Program-made: the position numbers and the translations under genes
Origin: Allobaculum stercoricanis DSM 13633
Lineage (GTDB): Bacteria > Bacillota_I > Bacilli_A > Erysipelotrichales > Erysipelotrichaceae
Length of the DNA stretch: 64,000 bases
Assembly: GCF_000384195.1 (NCBI RefSeq)
Contig: NZ_KB913034.1
Location: forward strand, 1,309,714 to 1,373,713
Reading direction: 5' to 3'
Notes under the pieces: generated by a model
Seen by the model: only the letters and a program-made list of their open reading frames with translations
The model's database searches: none
Told to the model about the DNA's origin: nothing
Shown: positions 38,265 through 47,087 of the stretch, piece after piece
How the letters are laid out: each line of letters starts with the position of its first letter
Numbering within the stretch: position 1 is the first letter of the stretch

Positions 38265-39296
38265 TTAGTCCATACGATCAAACGTTTCATTAAAACGTTT
38301 GTCATTTGTATAGAAATGACGAATGTCGTCGATTCCGTATTTCAGCATGGCAACGCGTTCGATTCCAATTCCAAATGCGAAACCATTCACTTTGTTTGGA
38401 TCATATCCGGCCATTTCTAATACTTTTGGATTGACTTCACCAGCACCTAAAATTTCAATCCAGCCAGTTCCTTTACAAGTTGAGCATCCTTTACCACCAC
38501 ACATGTGGCAAGATACGTCAACTTCAACACTTGGTTCTGTAAATGGGAAGAAGGATGGACGGAAACGGATTTCTCGTTCTTGTCCAAACATTTTGCGGGC
38601 AAAGAATTCCAAAGTTCCTTTTAAATCAGACAGAGGAACATGTGGTCCAATGACTAATCCTTCCATCTGCATGAATTGATGAGAATGCGTCGCATCGTCA
38701 TCATCACGACGGTATACCTTACCTGGGCATACAACTTTAATTGGATTTGGTGCTTGTTCTTCTAACACCTTCATCTGAATTGCGGTCGTATGCGTGCGTA
38801 ATAAATGAGCAGGATCTAAATATAAAGAATCTTGCATGTCACGGGCAGGGTGATCTTTTGGAATATTTGCTCGTTCGAAGCAATATAAATCATCGACTAC
38901 TTCATCCCCTTCAATCACTTGATAACCCAAACCAATAAAGAGATCTTCTAATTCTTGTTCGATCAAATGTAATGGGTTGAGGTTACCATGAGATGGTTTT
39001 CTTCCTGGCAAAGTTAAATCGATTGTTTCACTTGCTAGTTTTTCTTCTAAAGCTTTTGCTTCAAGTTCTTTTTTCTTTTCTTCTAATAATGCAGAAGTTT
39101 CTGCTTTTAATTGGTTGACCGCTTGACCAAATTCACGTTTTTCCTCTTTGGCCACATCTTTCATTTGTTTCATCAAATCTGCGATCTTCCCTTTTTTACC
39201 CAGATATTGAATACGTAATTCGTTTAAAACATCTAATGTTTCTACTTCTTTAAATTCTTGCGCAATCTGCGCTCTGAGTTCATCAAAGTTCACCAT
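38265..39296 (-). CDS. pheS: Phenylalanyl-tRNA synthetase alpha subunit
   Basis: A 343-residue class II aminoacyl-tRNA synthetase subunit. An N-terminal coiled coil (about 1-90) precedes the core: 'HPARDMQDSLYLD' (motif 1 region), 'CPGKVYRRDDDDATHSHQFMQMEGLVI' (motif 2, given by its ends), 'FPFTEPSVEVDV' and motif 3 'GFAFGIGIERVAMLKYGI'. First gene of pheST. Confidence 0.98.
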   Translation of the reverse strand: MVNFDELRAQIAQEFKEVETLDVLNELRIQYLGKKGKIADLMKQMKDVAKEEKREFGQAVNQLKAETSALLEEKKKELEAKALEEKLASETIDLTLPGRKPSHGNLNPLHLIEQELEDLFIGLGYQVIEGDEVVDDLYCFERANIPKDHPARDMQDSLYLDPAHLLRTHTTAIQMKVLEEQAPNPIKVVCPGKVYRRDDDDATHSHQFMQMEGLVIGPHVPLSDLKGTLEFFARKMFGQEREIRFRPSFFPFTEPSVEVDVSCHMCGGKGCSTCKGTGWIEILGAGEVNPKVLEMAGYDPNKVNGFAFGIGIERVAMLKYGIDDIRHFYTNDKRFNETFDRMD

Positions 39297-39356
39297 AATA
39301 ACTCCTTTCGTCTATGTCTTAGAGCATTGAACTATTTCAAGGCAATGTCTTTTCAA

Positions 39357-39575
39357 AATAAAAAAAAGGACGAATGCGAAAACGGGGATCGCCCGCGGTA
39401 CCATTTCGCTTCGTCCTGATTAGACACACTCAAATCATGATAACCGTATGAAACGGGGAGTTTTTCTCCATGCTCCGGAGTGAATTCACAGAATTGTTGT
39501 GGTTATTCTTTCACCATGCGAATAACTCTCTAAACACAACTGCCTTTCTGCCATGTTTCCTTCATTGCACATTGC
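39357..39575 (-). ncRNA. T-box leader (Phe) controlling pheST
   Basis: The minus strand carries the T-box core ATGGTACCGCG (39394-39404), followed by a terminator whose arms are GGACGAAGCGAAA and its near complement, ending in T7. The antiterminator would pair the T-box strand with upstream sequence. Stem I lies about 39440-39560, with a TTC codon (Phe) followed by A as the likely specifier. Uncharged tRNA-Phe would stabilise the antiterminator and turn on pheST. Confidence 0.9.
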
Positions 39576-39576
39576 T

Positions 39577-39604
39577 ATTCTAACAAAGGAAATAATCAAA
39601 TCAA
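39577..39604 (-). promoter_or_regulatory. pheST promoter
   Basis: Minus-strand TTGATT (39599-39604), 16-bp spacer, TAGAAT (39577-39582), immediately before the T-box leader. Confidence 0.55.
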
Positions 39605-39793
39605 ATTTTCCTTTTTGAAAAGTGAAAAAAAGACGATTTTTCAAGAGAATGTTGAAAAACATTCCAATGATCCGCCTTTCTTTCGCTCTTTGTTTCCTTG
39701 CCCTATGGAATACGATACATTCGTGATGAGATTCTCAGCATTTTGCTATATTTTCGTATAGAATAGTGATGTTTATCTTGAAAGGAGAACAAT

Positions 39794-40549
39794 ATGATCA
39801 TCGAATCTACTTCTAATTCCACTATTAAAGAGCTCGCAAAACTGGCCCATAAAAAAGATCGTGATGCCAAAAATATGTTTTTAGTTGAAGGAGAACACTT
39901 ATTACAAGAAGCAAAACAAGCTGGTGTTTTATTGCGTGTCTTTCAACGTAGCGATCTTGATCGTTTTGATTTTGATGATGTCACGCTTTGTTCTCAAGCT
40001 GTCCTCAATAAATTATCTACACAAAAAAGTGATGCAAAATATATCGGCTTATGCAAAATGATGAAGCATAAAGCAGAAACAAATGGCTCCCTTTCCTTGG
40101 GCAAACGAATTTTAATTTTGGATCACCTTCAAATTCCTGGCAATATGGGAACACTCATTCGCTCCGCTTGCTCTTTTGGGATCGATCAAATCATTTATTC
40201 AAAAGATTGTGCCGATCCTTATGGACCAAAAACGATTCAATCGACACAAGGCGCTTTGTTCCATGTTTCTTTACTTGAAGCCGATCTTTTAGAAGTCATT
40301 CCGACTTTAAAGAAACGATTGCCTGTATTTGGCGCCGCTTTACATCATGATTCCATTGAACTTCATGATTTAAAGATTCCCGAAGAGTTTGCGATCATCA
40401 TCGGTAACGAAGGACAAGGCATTCGCCAAGAGGTTCTCGATCTTTGTAGCGATCTTGTGCATATCGAGATGCAAAGCTTCGAATCCCTCAATGCCTCAAT
40501 TGCGGGCAGTATTTTGATGTATGCTTTCCAATTTCCAAGCAAATCCTAA
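39794..40549 (+). CDS. SpoU-family (TrmH/RlmB-like) RNA 2'-O-methyltransferase
   Basis: A 251-residue SPOUT enzyme. The N-terminal substrate-binding domain ('FLVEGEHLLQEAKQAG') precedes the knot with motif 1 'LDHLQIPGNMGTLIRSACSFG', motif 2 'AIIIGNEGQGI' and motif 3 'IEMQSFESLNASIAGSILMYAF'. Probably a 23S rRNA methylase; the target site is not deducible. Like Bacillus ysgA it lies divergently next to pheST. Ribosome binding site AAAGGAGAAC. Confidence 0.9.
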   Translation: MIIESTSNSTIKELAKLAHKKDRDAKNMFLVEGEHLLQEAKQAGVLLRVFQRSDLDRFDFDDVTLCSQAVLNKLSTQKSDAKYIGLCKMMKHKAETNGSLSLGKRILILDHLQIPGNMGTLIRSACSFGIDQIIYSKDCADPYGPKTIQSTQGALFHVSLLEADLLEVIPTLKKRLPVFGAALHHDSIELHDLKIPEEFAIIIGNEGQGIRQEVLDLCSDLVHIEMQSFESLNASIAGSILMYAFQFPSKS

Positions 40550-40573
40550 TTGAGTTTATTCATCCCACTATTT

Positions 40574-40609
40574 AAAAATGCTAGCCCAATTGTTGAGCTA
40601 GCATTTTTT
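40574..40609. terminator. Bidirectional terminator, SpoU methylase / purA
   Basis: AAAAATGCTAGC/GCTAGCATTTTTT around an 11-base loop, with T-runs on both strands for two convergent genes. Confidence 0.9.
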
Positions 40610-40624
40610 ATAAATCTAATTTGA

Positions 40625-41911
40625 TTAAGGTCTTACGCGATCGTTACGATAAATATTATTTTCGCGGTCCGCACCTACAGAAATCATAGATACAGGAATT
40701 TCGCAGAATTGTTCGATAAATTCAACATAGGATTTGCAAGCTTCTGGTAATTCATCCCAAGTTCTGCATTTTGAAATATCTTCTTTCCAGCCTTGTAAAA
40801 CTTTATAAACTGGTTTTGCCTTCGCAACGTCGGATTGATCACTTGGAACATAGTCATAAACTTCGCCATCGATTTCGTATCCAATGCAAACTTTGATTTC
40901 ATCCAGTCCGCCTAATACGTCTACTTTCGTTAAAACGATGTCTGTTAATCCGTTGATCATATCAGCATGTTTAACAACGAGTAAATCTAACCAACCACAA
41001 CGTCTAGGACGACCTGTTGTTGCCCCATATTCGAAACCTTGTTGACGTAACAGTTCACCTTGTTCATTTAAAAGTTCAGTGACGAATGGTCCTTCACCAA
41101 CACGAGTAGAATATGCTTTCACTACACCGATCACTTGATCGATCTTGCTTGGAGCAATGCCTGCACCTACTGTTACACCGGCAGCAGTTGGAGAAGAAGA
41201 TGTTACGTATGGATAAGTTCCATAGTTAATATCTAACATCGCTGCTTGTGCACCTTCGAAAAGAACTCGTTTGTTTTCTTTAATTGCTTGATTGACAACA
41301 TGCGTACTTTCGATAATCATCGGTACGATTTGATCATGAATCTCTTTAAATTGCGCAACCATTTCTTCAACATCCATTGGTTTAGCGCCATAAACACTTG
41401 TGAACAATTTGTTCTTTTGTTCAACGCTGTATCTTAAACGTTTTTCAAATGTTTCAAAATTTTTAAATTCATGGAAACGAATTCCACGACGAGCATATTT
41501 ATCTTGGTAGCAAGGCCCGATTCCTCGTTTTGTTGTACCAATTTTATTTTGAGCAGCTGCTTCTTCCAGTTCATCCTGGTAGCAGTGATAAGGCATCAAA
41601 ATCTGTGCACGGTCAGAAATCTTAATATGATCTGTGCTTAAACCACTTTGTCTTAATGTTTCCATTTCTTTTAATAAAACAAATGGGTTACATACGACAC
41701 CTGGTCCAATAATGCATTGTGCTTCTTTACGAAGAACTCCACTTGGAAGTAAATGCAGAACGTGTTTCACTCCATTTACAACTACTGTATGACCAGCATT
41801 GTCTCCTCCCTGAAAGCGAACGACCATATCAGCCTGTTCTGCAAGGACGTCGACGATTTTACCTTTCCCTTCGTCACCCCATTGGGTTCCAACTACGACT
41901 TGAGCGCTCAT
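40625..41911 (-). CDS. purA: Adenylosuccinate synthetase
   Basis: A 428-residue enzyme converting IMP, Asp and GTP to adenylosuccinate in AMP synthesis. 'GTQWGDEGKGKIVDVLA' is the GTP-binding N-terminus with catalytic Asp and Lys; 'FQGGDNAGHTVV' has the catalytic His; 'GTTKRGIGPCYQDKYARRGIR' and 'PTAAGVTVGAGIAP' are conserved, as is 'TTGRPRRCGWLDL'. Monocistronic with its own promoter. Confidence 0.98.
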   Translation of the reverse strand: MSAQVVVGTQWGDEGKGKIVDVLAEQADMVVRFQGGDNAGHTVVVNGVKHVLHLLPSGVLRKEAQCIIGPGVVCNPFVLLKEMETLRQSGLSTDHIKISDRAQILMPYHCYQDELEEAAAQNKIGTTKRGIGPCYQDKYARRGIRFHEFKNFETFEKRLRYSVEQKNKLFTSVYGAKPMDVEEMVAQFKEIHDQIVPMIIESTHVVNQAIKENKRVLFEGAQAAMLDINYGTYPYVTSSSPTAAGVTVGAGIAPSKIDQVIGVVKAYSTRVGEGPFVTELLNEQGELLRQQGFEYGATTGRPRRCGWLDLLVVKHADMINGLTDIVLTKVDVLGGLDEIKVCIGYEIDGEVYDYVPSDQSDVAKAKPVYKVLQGWKEDISKCRTWDELPEACKSYVEFIEQFCEIPVSMISVGADRENNIYRNDRVRP

Positions 41912-41993
41912 AATATTCTCCTTTATGGTTTGAAAACTTGAAAGTTTCTTTCTTCATGAATTAAATTTCATGATTCTTTCAAACCCACAATTC

Positions 41994-42021
41994 AGTATAG
42001 CAAGTTTGTTTTTCTTCTCAA
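41994..42021 (-). promoter_or_regulatory. purA promoter
   Basis: Minus-strand TTGAGA (42016-42021), 16-bp spacer, TATACT (41994-41999). The leader of about 75 bases has a TCATGAA/TTCATGA hairpin. Confidence 0.7.
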
Positions 42022-42368
42022 CTTTTTAATCATAAACCGCAATAAAAATGCATATCCTTATTGGAAATTTTCACTTCATAAAGTTGGACTTGAAGTCAAA
42101 CAAACAAGAAAGAAGGATCATATCACTTGACCATATAAAAAGCCACAGAAATTCATATTCATTCTGCAGCTTTTATCGATTAGAATCGAAATTATAGCTT
42201 CACTTCAATTGAATAGATTCATGGGTAAATATAGATCTTTATCCATAAACTTGACGGATGGATCATTCACCCGATTACTCATCCATACAAAACACACAAA
42301 TATTTAAAAATATCCTAAAGAACTAATCAATGATTTGCGATTTTGATCTTCATCCTTTACTGATACTC
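42022..42368. other. Intergenic region, purA / lipoprotein gene
   Basis: About 345 AT-rich bases. It holds a likely minus-strand terminator at 42135-42178; nothing else is supportable. Confidence 0.4.
42135..42178 (-). terminator. Probable terminator of the lipoprotein gene
   Basis: AAAAGCTGCAGAA pairs imperfectly with TTCTGTGGCTTTT and is followed by TATA on the minus strand. It is 190 bases from the stop, so the assignment is tentative. Confidence 0.5.
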
Positions 42369-43361
42369 CTATCTTATTTCAAATCCAACATAGTTAACTT
42401 TTGAATCCATATTTAGATCGATTACTTCTTTGTTCAATATGACATTTCCACTAACGTGTAATTTTAACAGTTGATTCTTGTCATTGACACAATATAAAGC
42501 ATCATGATATGCGATTGCATTTCGAATAGACTCTCGAGAATCCAGTCTTTGTAGAATCAAATTTTCTTCAAACTGAGAAACATAGTATATGATGTCTTCT
42601 TCTGGTTCATGATTAATCAAATACAATTCATCGAATAAATTCAAGACCATATTATATGAAGTATTGAAAATAATTTTTTCGTTATTCTCGTTGGAAAACT
42701 CATATGTTTTATTATTCTCTACATCTAACAAATAATCTGTTGTCGCAAAATAAATCTTATCGTCGATCTCATAAAATGTCCCCGCAGTCTCGACAGGTAT
42801 TTCCTTTACCAATTTTCCTTGTGAATATATCATTATTTTCGTTTTATCATTCGGACGCAATCTAGCATTCGAAATATATATATTGTCTTTATAGGCTATA
42901 AAATCATTTACCGGAAAATCTAATGAAATTTGCATTTCATTTTGCAGAGAACATATTTTACTCTCATATGGGGAATCAGCATTCGCCATACCTATGTTTT
43001 CATAAAAATATAATTCTTGATCTTCTACAGAAATATCATTGATATCTTTTGTTGAAAGTTCACTCATTGAGAACTCTTCAATACTGATTTTTAATAATCC
43101 GCCTGGACCAAAAACATAATAATTTTCATTTTGTTCATCTAAATAAGCATAAGAAAGATCGCCTTTGGAATTGAATTGTTCTTGAGAAACACAATTTTTA
43201 TCTGAATTCCAAAATTTAATCTTTGTTGTGTTATCAGAGAAACTATAATCATTTTCGATCGTGACATACTCAATGAATTGCTTTATTTCTGTTTGCGTCA
43301 AATGAGAATGATCCATTCCGCATCCCGACAATATAAAAGCTAATACAAATATTTTTTTCAT
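42369..43361 (-). CDS. Putative lipoprotein, unknown function
   Basis: A 330-residue protein starting at ATG 43361. It has a lipoprotein signal: basic MKK, hydrophobic 'IFVLAFI' and lipobox 'LSGC' (Cys14). The body is acidic and rich in aromatic beta-strand repeats of the kind 'IYYVSQFEENLILQRLDS' and 'YHDALYCVNDKNQLLKLHV', suggesting a beta-propeller-like fold with about 40-50-residue repeats. I do not recognise the family. It follows the YiiX-like remnant by 62 bases; together they look like an accessory patch. The upstream in-frame extension to 43427 lacks support. Confidence 0.6.
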   Translation of the reverse strand: MKKIFVLAFILSGCGMDHSHLTQTEIKQFIEYVTIENDYSFSDNTTKIKFWNSDKNCVSQEQFNSKGDLSYAYLDEQNENYYVFGPGGLLKISIEEFSMSELSTKDINDISVEDQELYFYENIGMANADSPYESKICSLQNEMQISLDFPVNDFIAYKDNIYISNARLRPNDKTKIMIYSQGKLVKEIPVETAGTFYEIDDKIYFATTDYLLDVENNKTYEFSNENNEKIIFNTSYNMVLNLFDELYLINHEPEEDIIYYVSQFEENLILQRLDSRESIRNAIAYHDALYCVNDKNQLLKLHVSGNVILNKEVIDLNMDSKVNYVGFEIR

Positions 43362-43423
43362 CCTGCTGCAACTTTCAAATATGTATCGGCATCTTTCATT
43401 AAATGAATCGGCAATATTACTGT

Positions 43424-43741
43424 TCAAGGCAATGCTCCTCCTCGCAAATCATATCCCGCTTCTTTCCAAGCATAATTAACAAGTTCACTACAGTAAAAAT
43501 CAGAAACGATTGGTAAAAATCCATAATCATATCCGATGTGATTATATACATAATCCGTAGCGATAACATACTCATGATTGATTGCTCCATGAATACTATA
43601 AATGCCTCCGTCTGCACAATTCATCCAGTAAGTGCTTATTCTATTTGCATATAACTTCACTCCAACATCTGGATTAGCTTCAATGACACTATCCGAATCA
43701 TAGTATCCTATTCCAGCATGACCATGTTTAACCGCAAATTT
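43424..43741 (-). pseudogene. 5'-truncated YiiX-like (permuted papain) cysteine peptidase
   Basis: An open frame of about 105 codons without its own start, joined at 43738-43745 to an unrelated HsdM fragment. It keeps the two catalytic blocks of YiiX/permuted NlpC-P60 enzymes: 'KHGHAGIGYYDSDSVIEAN' with the His and 'FYCSELVNYAWKEAGYDL' with the Cys. The N-terminal part is gone. It could be expressed only from an internal GTG (43660) that would drop the His. Confidence 0.7.
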
Positions 43742-43837
43742 TAATTTGTTCGATGACTTCTAGAGGGGTGGTAGGCCACCAGCGGCAAACACATCCCATA
43801 AACTATCAATTTTATTTTTTAATTCACCTGTAATCAT
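43742..43837 (-). pseudogene. HsdM N-terminal remnant
   Basis: ATG at 43837 with GAGGAGAACGAGTA in front encodes 'MITGELKNKIDSLWDVF', the typical N-terminus of type I restriction-modification methyltransferases. The frame stops at TAG 43760-43762; shifting by one base gives 'PLEVIEQI', the expected continuation. The rest of hsdM is missing and sequence of a YiiX-like gene follows. Confidence 0.7.
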
Positions 43838-44147
43838 TACTCGTTCTCCTCATTCCTCATAGATGAAACTGATCTGTTCTCACTCCATTAAATGATTTCA
43901 TACTTTAAATCGCTTTTTTACTCATATTTGGATACCTCTTCATTATTTGGCTTTTTTTATTTGCTCCATATTCTTTCTGATTTGTTCATACCAACCAAAA
44001 ATACTCATCTGCTCTATTTCATCATCTGCATCTTCCAAAAGAAAAGCGCACAAAAGCCCAAAATAAACATAGATAGTATCTCAATCTCAATGACATCATA
44101 AATGTCATGATTATATACACGACTCGGATTTGTCAGATTATTATAAT
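43838..44147. other. Intergenic region, HsdM remnant / YfhO-like gene
   Basis: About 310 AT-rich bases with no gene I can support. A TGACATCATAAATGTCA dyad lies near 44090. Confidence 0.4.
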
Positions 44148-46715
44148 TTATAGATTTTGTGATTCTTTTTCGTGTTCAACTTTATTCTTCTTTTTAAATC
44201 CACGAATCACAAATATTGAACAAAGAATCCCTAACTCGCTCAATAAGCAGCCCGTCTTCAAGCCCGCTGGGGTATAGACTAAACGAAGTGAATGATCTCC
44301 GGCTTTTAAGTCCACGCTGACTAAAGCATTTTGCCAAGGTTGAATATCGACTTGTTGACCATCAACATAAGCACTCCATCCTTCATCATAAGGAATGGTA
44401 AAAATCATAGTTTCATCTTGAGCACTTGAATACGTTCCTGTAATTGTATTGCCTCGAATGGATTCTTCTTTTAATCCATGTTCAATAAAGTAATTTGCCG
44501 CCGCATCAATTGATTCATTTGAAGAAGTTGCTCCTTGGACGAGAACTTTACCTTCTTGTTGATCCTCATCCACTTGAATTGTGATTGTAATCAAATCATC
44601 CATTGTGACATCACCTAGATAGATGATATTTCCTTCATATTTATTATCGATCAAAATCGTTCCATTTTTATGTACGATAAATCGCTTTGCGCCACTCATT
44701 TTGGCATAGACAAAAGCATTTTGCGCTTCAAAGCGGTCTAGCGTAAAAGAGAACTCTTCGTTTTCCTTTAAATCTTGAATTTGATACGTATCATCTTGAC
44801 GATCAACCCATTCATGTCCAGTGACTTCACTCACATTCAAATCAATCATTTGGTAAACATTGGCAAAAAGATGGTTGAGATTCATAAACTTATTGGTCGA
44901 TCCAATCGTTTGTTGGCTATTCTCTAAACAAAGCCCAATCGGAATATCGTAAGCCGATCGCCACACGGCCATATTTCCAATTACTTGCGTCAATTGATAA
45001 GGATAAGGCATATGCGTACTGGTATTGGTGATGACGCTTTGCACATCTAAAAACAATCCCGAAAGTGGCGTTAAGCCATACATTCGATAATAGTTTTCCC
45101 CAGAAGCAAATCCCAACTTTCCGAGTAATCCAGCCGTTTTCGGATTAATCACCGAGTTAAATGCGGAGATCCCTTGAATCCCATATAACATTGGCGCATT
45201 CGCGATGTCGCTACAAAAGATTTCCGTTCGTCCAAATCCATCCAGATTTTCACCGATATGTGCCATCTTGATATATTGATCCATCTCTATAAAATTACTC
45301 GATAACTTTCCCGGAGCGCACATGATTAATCCACAATAGCTTTCTATAACGATCAATGCCGTCATGATCGCTTTATGTTTGAAGATCGCCAACAAGCCAT
45401 AGAGGATACAAAGTGTTGGCAAAACAAAACCTAACCACTCTGTGCTTGATCCGGAAACGACAAAAAGAACACCATAGATGATCGCACTCAAGCCACTTGC
45501 CAAAACGATCCACTTCATTTTAGTGCGATTTAGATTCAACAATCCTTGATACATCATCAATGTCACTAATAGTCCAATCACAAATCCATAGCGATTGGGG
45601 ACTTGCCGTTGTAAATAAAATCCATGGAATAAGTAGTTCAGCCAGCTTTGTTGCAAAGAAACAAAATACAAGCTCACCAATAACACGATGCCAAGCTTAT
45701 AGCGTTTCGAAGCCTTGCCACTCACCACAAATAATAAAGTTCCAATCAAAGCCGCTGTGCCCATATAGAGATTCATCGTTCCGCGATTATGCGAGATGCG
45801 AATCACTTCCGCATCCGGAAGAAGGCGCGATGCAATATATTTTGCATCATTGAACCATTCAAAGTCCGGAGGACTCATTCTTGAAGCATTCGCCATTAAC
45901 ATGCCCTGAACAACTGGAATTAAAACAACGGACGCTATGAATACCGCGCTAAGTGAACAAGCCACAAACCAACCGAAATCCACAATTCCTTTTTTGGAAA
46001 AATATAATCGAATAAACAAGTAATAGAATGCTAGAAAAATACAAACGATTGCGCCCATATAAAAATTCGTTAATACGCCAAGCGCTAAGCTGACAATATA
46101 GATGAGACGCCCTTTTCTTGTATTTAACCGTTCTATTCCATATAACATGAGCGGGACAAGGGCAATACAATCCATCCACATAAAATTGACCGCATAGCCT
46201 AAAAAATAAAATCCAAAGCCGTATGCTAGTGCACAACTAGCAGCCAAAGTCCATGAGGACTTTTTACTTTTTGAGGGCAAGTACCAAGCCATGATCGCAA
46301 TCACCAATATGTTTTTCAAAACAATAATCAAGTTCGCTGCTGCGGGAATTTGCGATTTTGAAAACAAAAGCACCAACCACGTAATCGGACTGAATAAGTA
46401 ATATGCCATCGTCAAAAAGAAGTTCTGGCCAAGTCCGCCATTAAAGGTATAGAACAAGCTTCCTTCTTCATGGACCACGGACCAAAGTTCCGATAGAAAC
46501 GGCATATATTGAGCAAAGCCATCATTCGTACAAAGTGAATGTGCGCCAAAGGGGGCTAAAGGAACAACAATGAACACCACAAGCCAAGCAATACTAGCCA
46601 GTACAGTTGCAAGGGCAAGGGAGCGCCATTGTTGATTTTTGATCTTTAAGAAAGGTTTTAAAAGAGATTGACTGACGAATTGAATCCTATCCAAGATCTT
46701 TTGAAATGTTGTCAT
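44148..46715 (-). CDS. YfhO-family polytopic membrane protein
   Basis: An 855-residue protein with about 12-14 transmembrane helices in the first 500 residues and a last one near the C-terminus, with an extracellular domain between. Family marks: 'APFGAHSLCTNDGFAQYMPFLSE', 'FNGGLGQNFFLTMAYYLFSP' and the C-terminal 'IFTIPYDEGWSAYVDGQQ'. YfhO proteins are GT-C-like and in Bacillus/Listeria glycosylate lipoteichoic acid. Start at 46715 follows AAAGGATAAGGAC; the 14-codon TTG extension is less likely. Confidence 0.88.
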   Translation of the reverse strand: MTTFQKILDRIQFVSQSLLKPFLKIKNQQWRSLALATVLASIAWLVVFIVVPLAPFGAHSLCTNDGFAQYMPFLSELWSVVHEEGSLFYTFNGGLGQNFFLTMAYYLFSPITWLVLLFSKSQIPAAANLIIVLKNILVIAIMAWYLPSKSKKSSWTLAASCALAYGFGFYFLGYAVNFMWMDCIALVPLMLYGIERLNTRKGRLIYIVSLALGVLTNFYMGAIVCIFLAFYYLFIRLYFSKKGIVDFGWFVACSLSAVFIASVVLIPVVQGMLMANASRMSPPDFEWFNDAKYIASRLLPDAEVIRISHNRGTMNLYMGTAALIGTLLFVVSGKASKRYKLGIVLLVSLYFVSLQQSWLNYLFHGFYLQRQVPNRYGFVIGLLVTLMMYQGLLNLNRTKMKWIVLASGLSAIIYGVLFVVSGSSTEWLGFVLPTLCILYGLLAIFKHKAIMTALIVIESYCGLIMCAPGKLSSNFIEMDQYIKMAHIGENLDGFGRTEIFCSDIANAPMLYGIQGISAFNSVINPKTAGLLGKLGFASGENYYRMYGLTPLSGLFLDVQSVITNTSTHMPYPYQLTQVIGNMAVWRSAYDIPIGLCLENSQQTIGSTNKFMNLNHLFANVYQMIDLNVSEVTGHEWVDRQDDTYQIQDLKENEEFSFTLDRFEAQNAFVYAKMSGAKRFIVHKNGTILIDNKYEGNIIYLGDVTMDDLITITIQVDEDQQEGKVLVQGATSSNESIDAAANYFIEHGLKEESIRGNTITGTYSSAQDETMIFTIPYDEGWSAYVDGQQVDIQPWQNALVSVDLKAGDHSLRLVYTPAGLKTGCLLSELGILCSIFVIRGFKKKNKVEHEKESQNL

Positions 46716-47087
46716 GTCCTTATCCTTTCTAGATTGTTTCACAAGTAAATCTTTCAATTTGAATCTTTATCTATTGTAACGGATTGCACCGTTGTTCCTA
46801 CATCATTATTAAATCTTTTTCGTATTCGCCATTCTTGAATTCAAAAAGAAATCTATTCTCCACTATTTTGTGCATTTTATTCAAACTGCGATCTATAGAA
46901 TGAGCAATGCAATCCTATTTTTAAAACCTCTATACCGTAAAAAAATTAGTGTATGATTAAAAACGCGTGTTAAAATACTCGTTCGTCCAACACGAATGAC
47001 TGCCCAATCATTTCGCATATTTGGACCCGATTCTTTAAATAAGACAAATCTAGAATTGAATCACAAAAAAGAAAGGAGACATTATTC
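46716..47087. other. Divergent intergenic region, YfhO-like / MATE
   Basis: About 370 AT-rich bases between divergent genes. No hexamer pair stands out clearly. The MATE gene has a good AAAGGAGACATTATTC at the right edge. Confidence 0.4.

Noticed and set aside
43892..44101. 69-codon hydrophobic plus-strand frame
   Set aside because: No ribosome binding site, AT-rich composition gives the hydrophobicity, and it opposes the neighbours.
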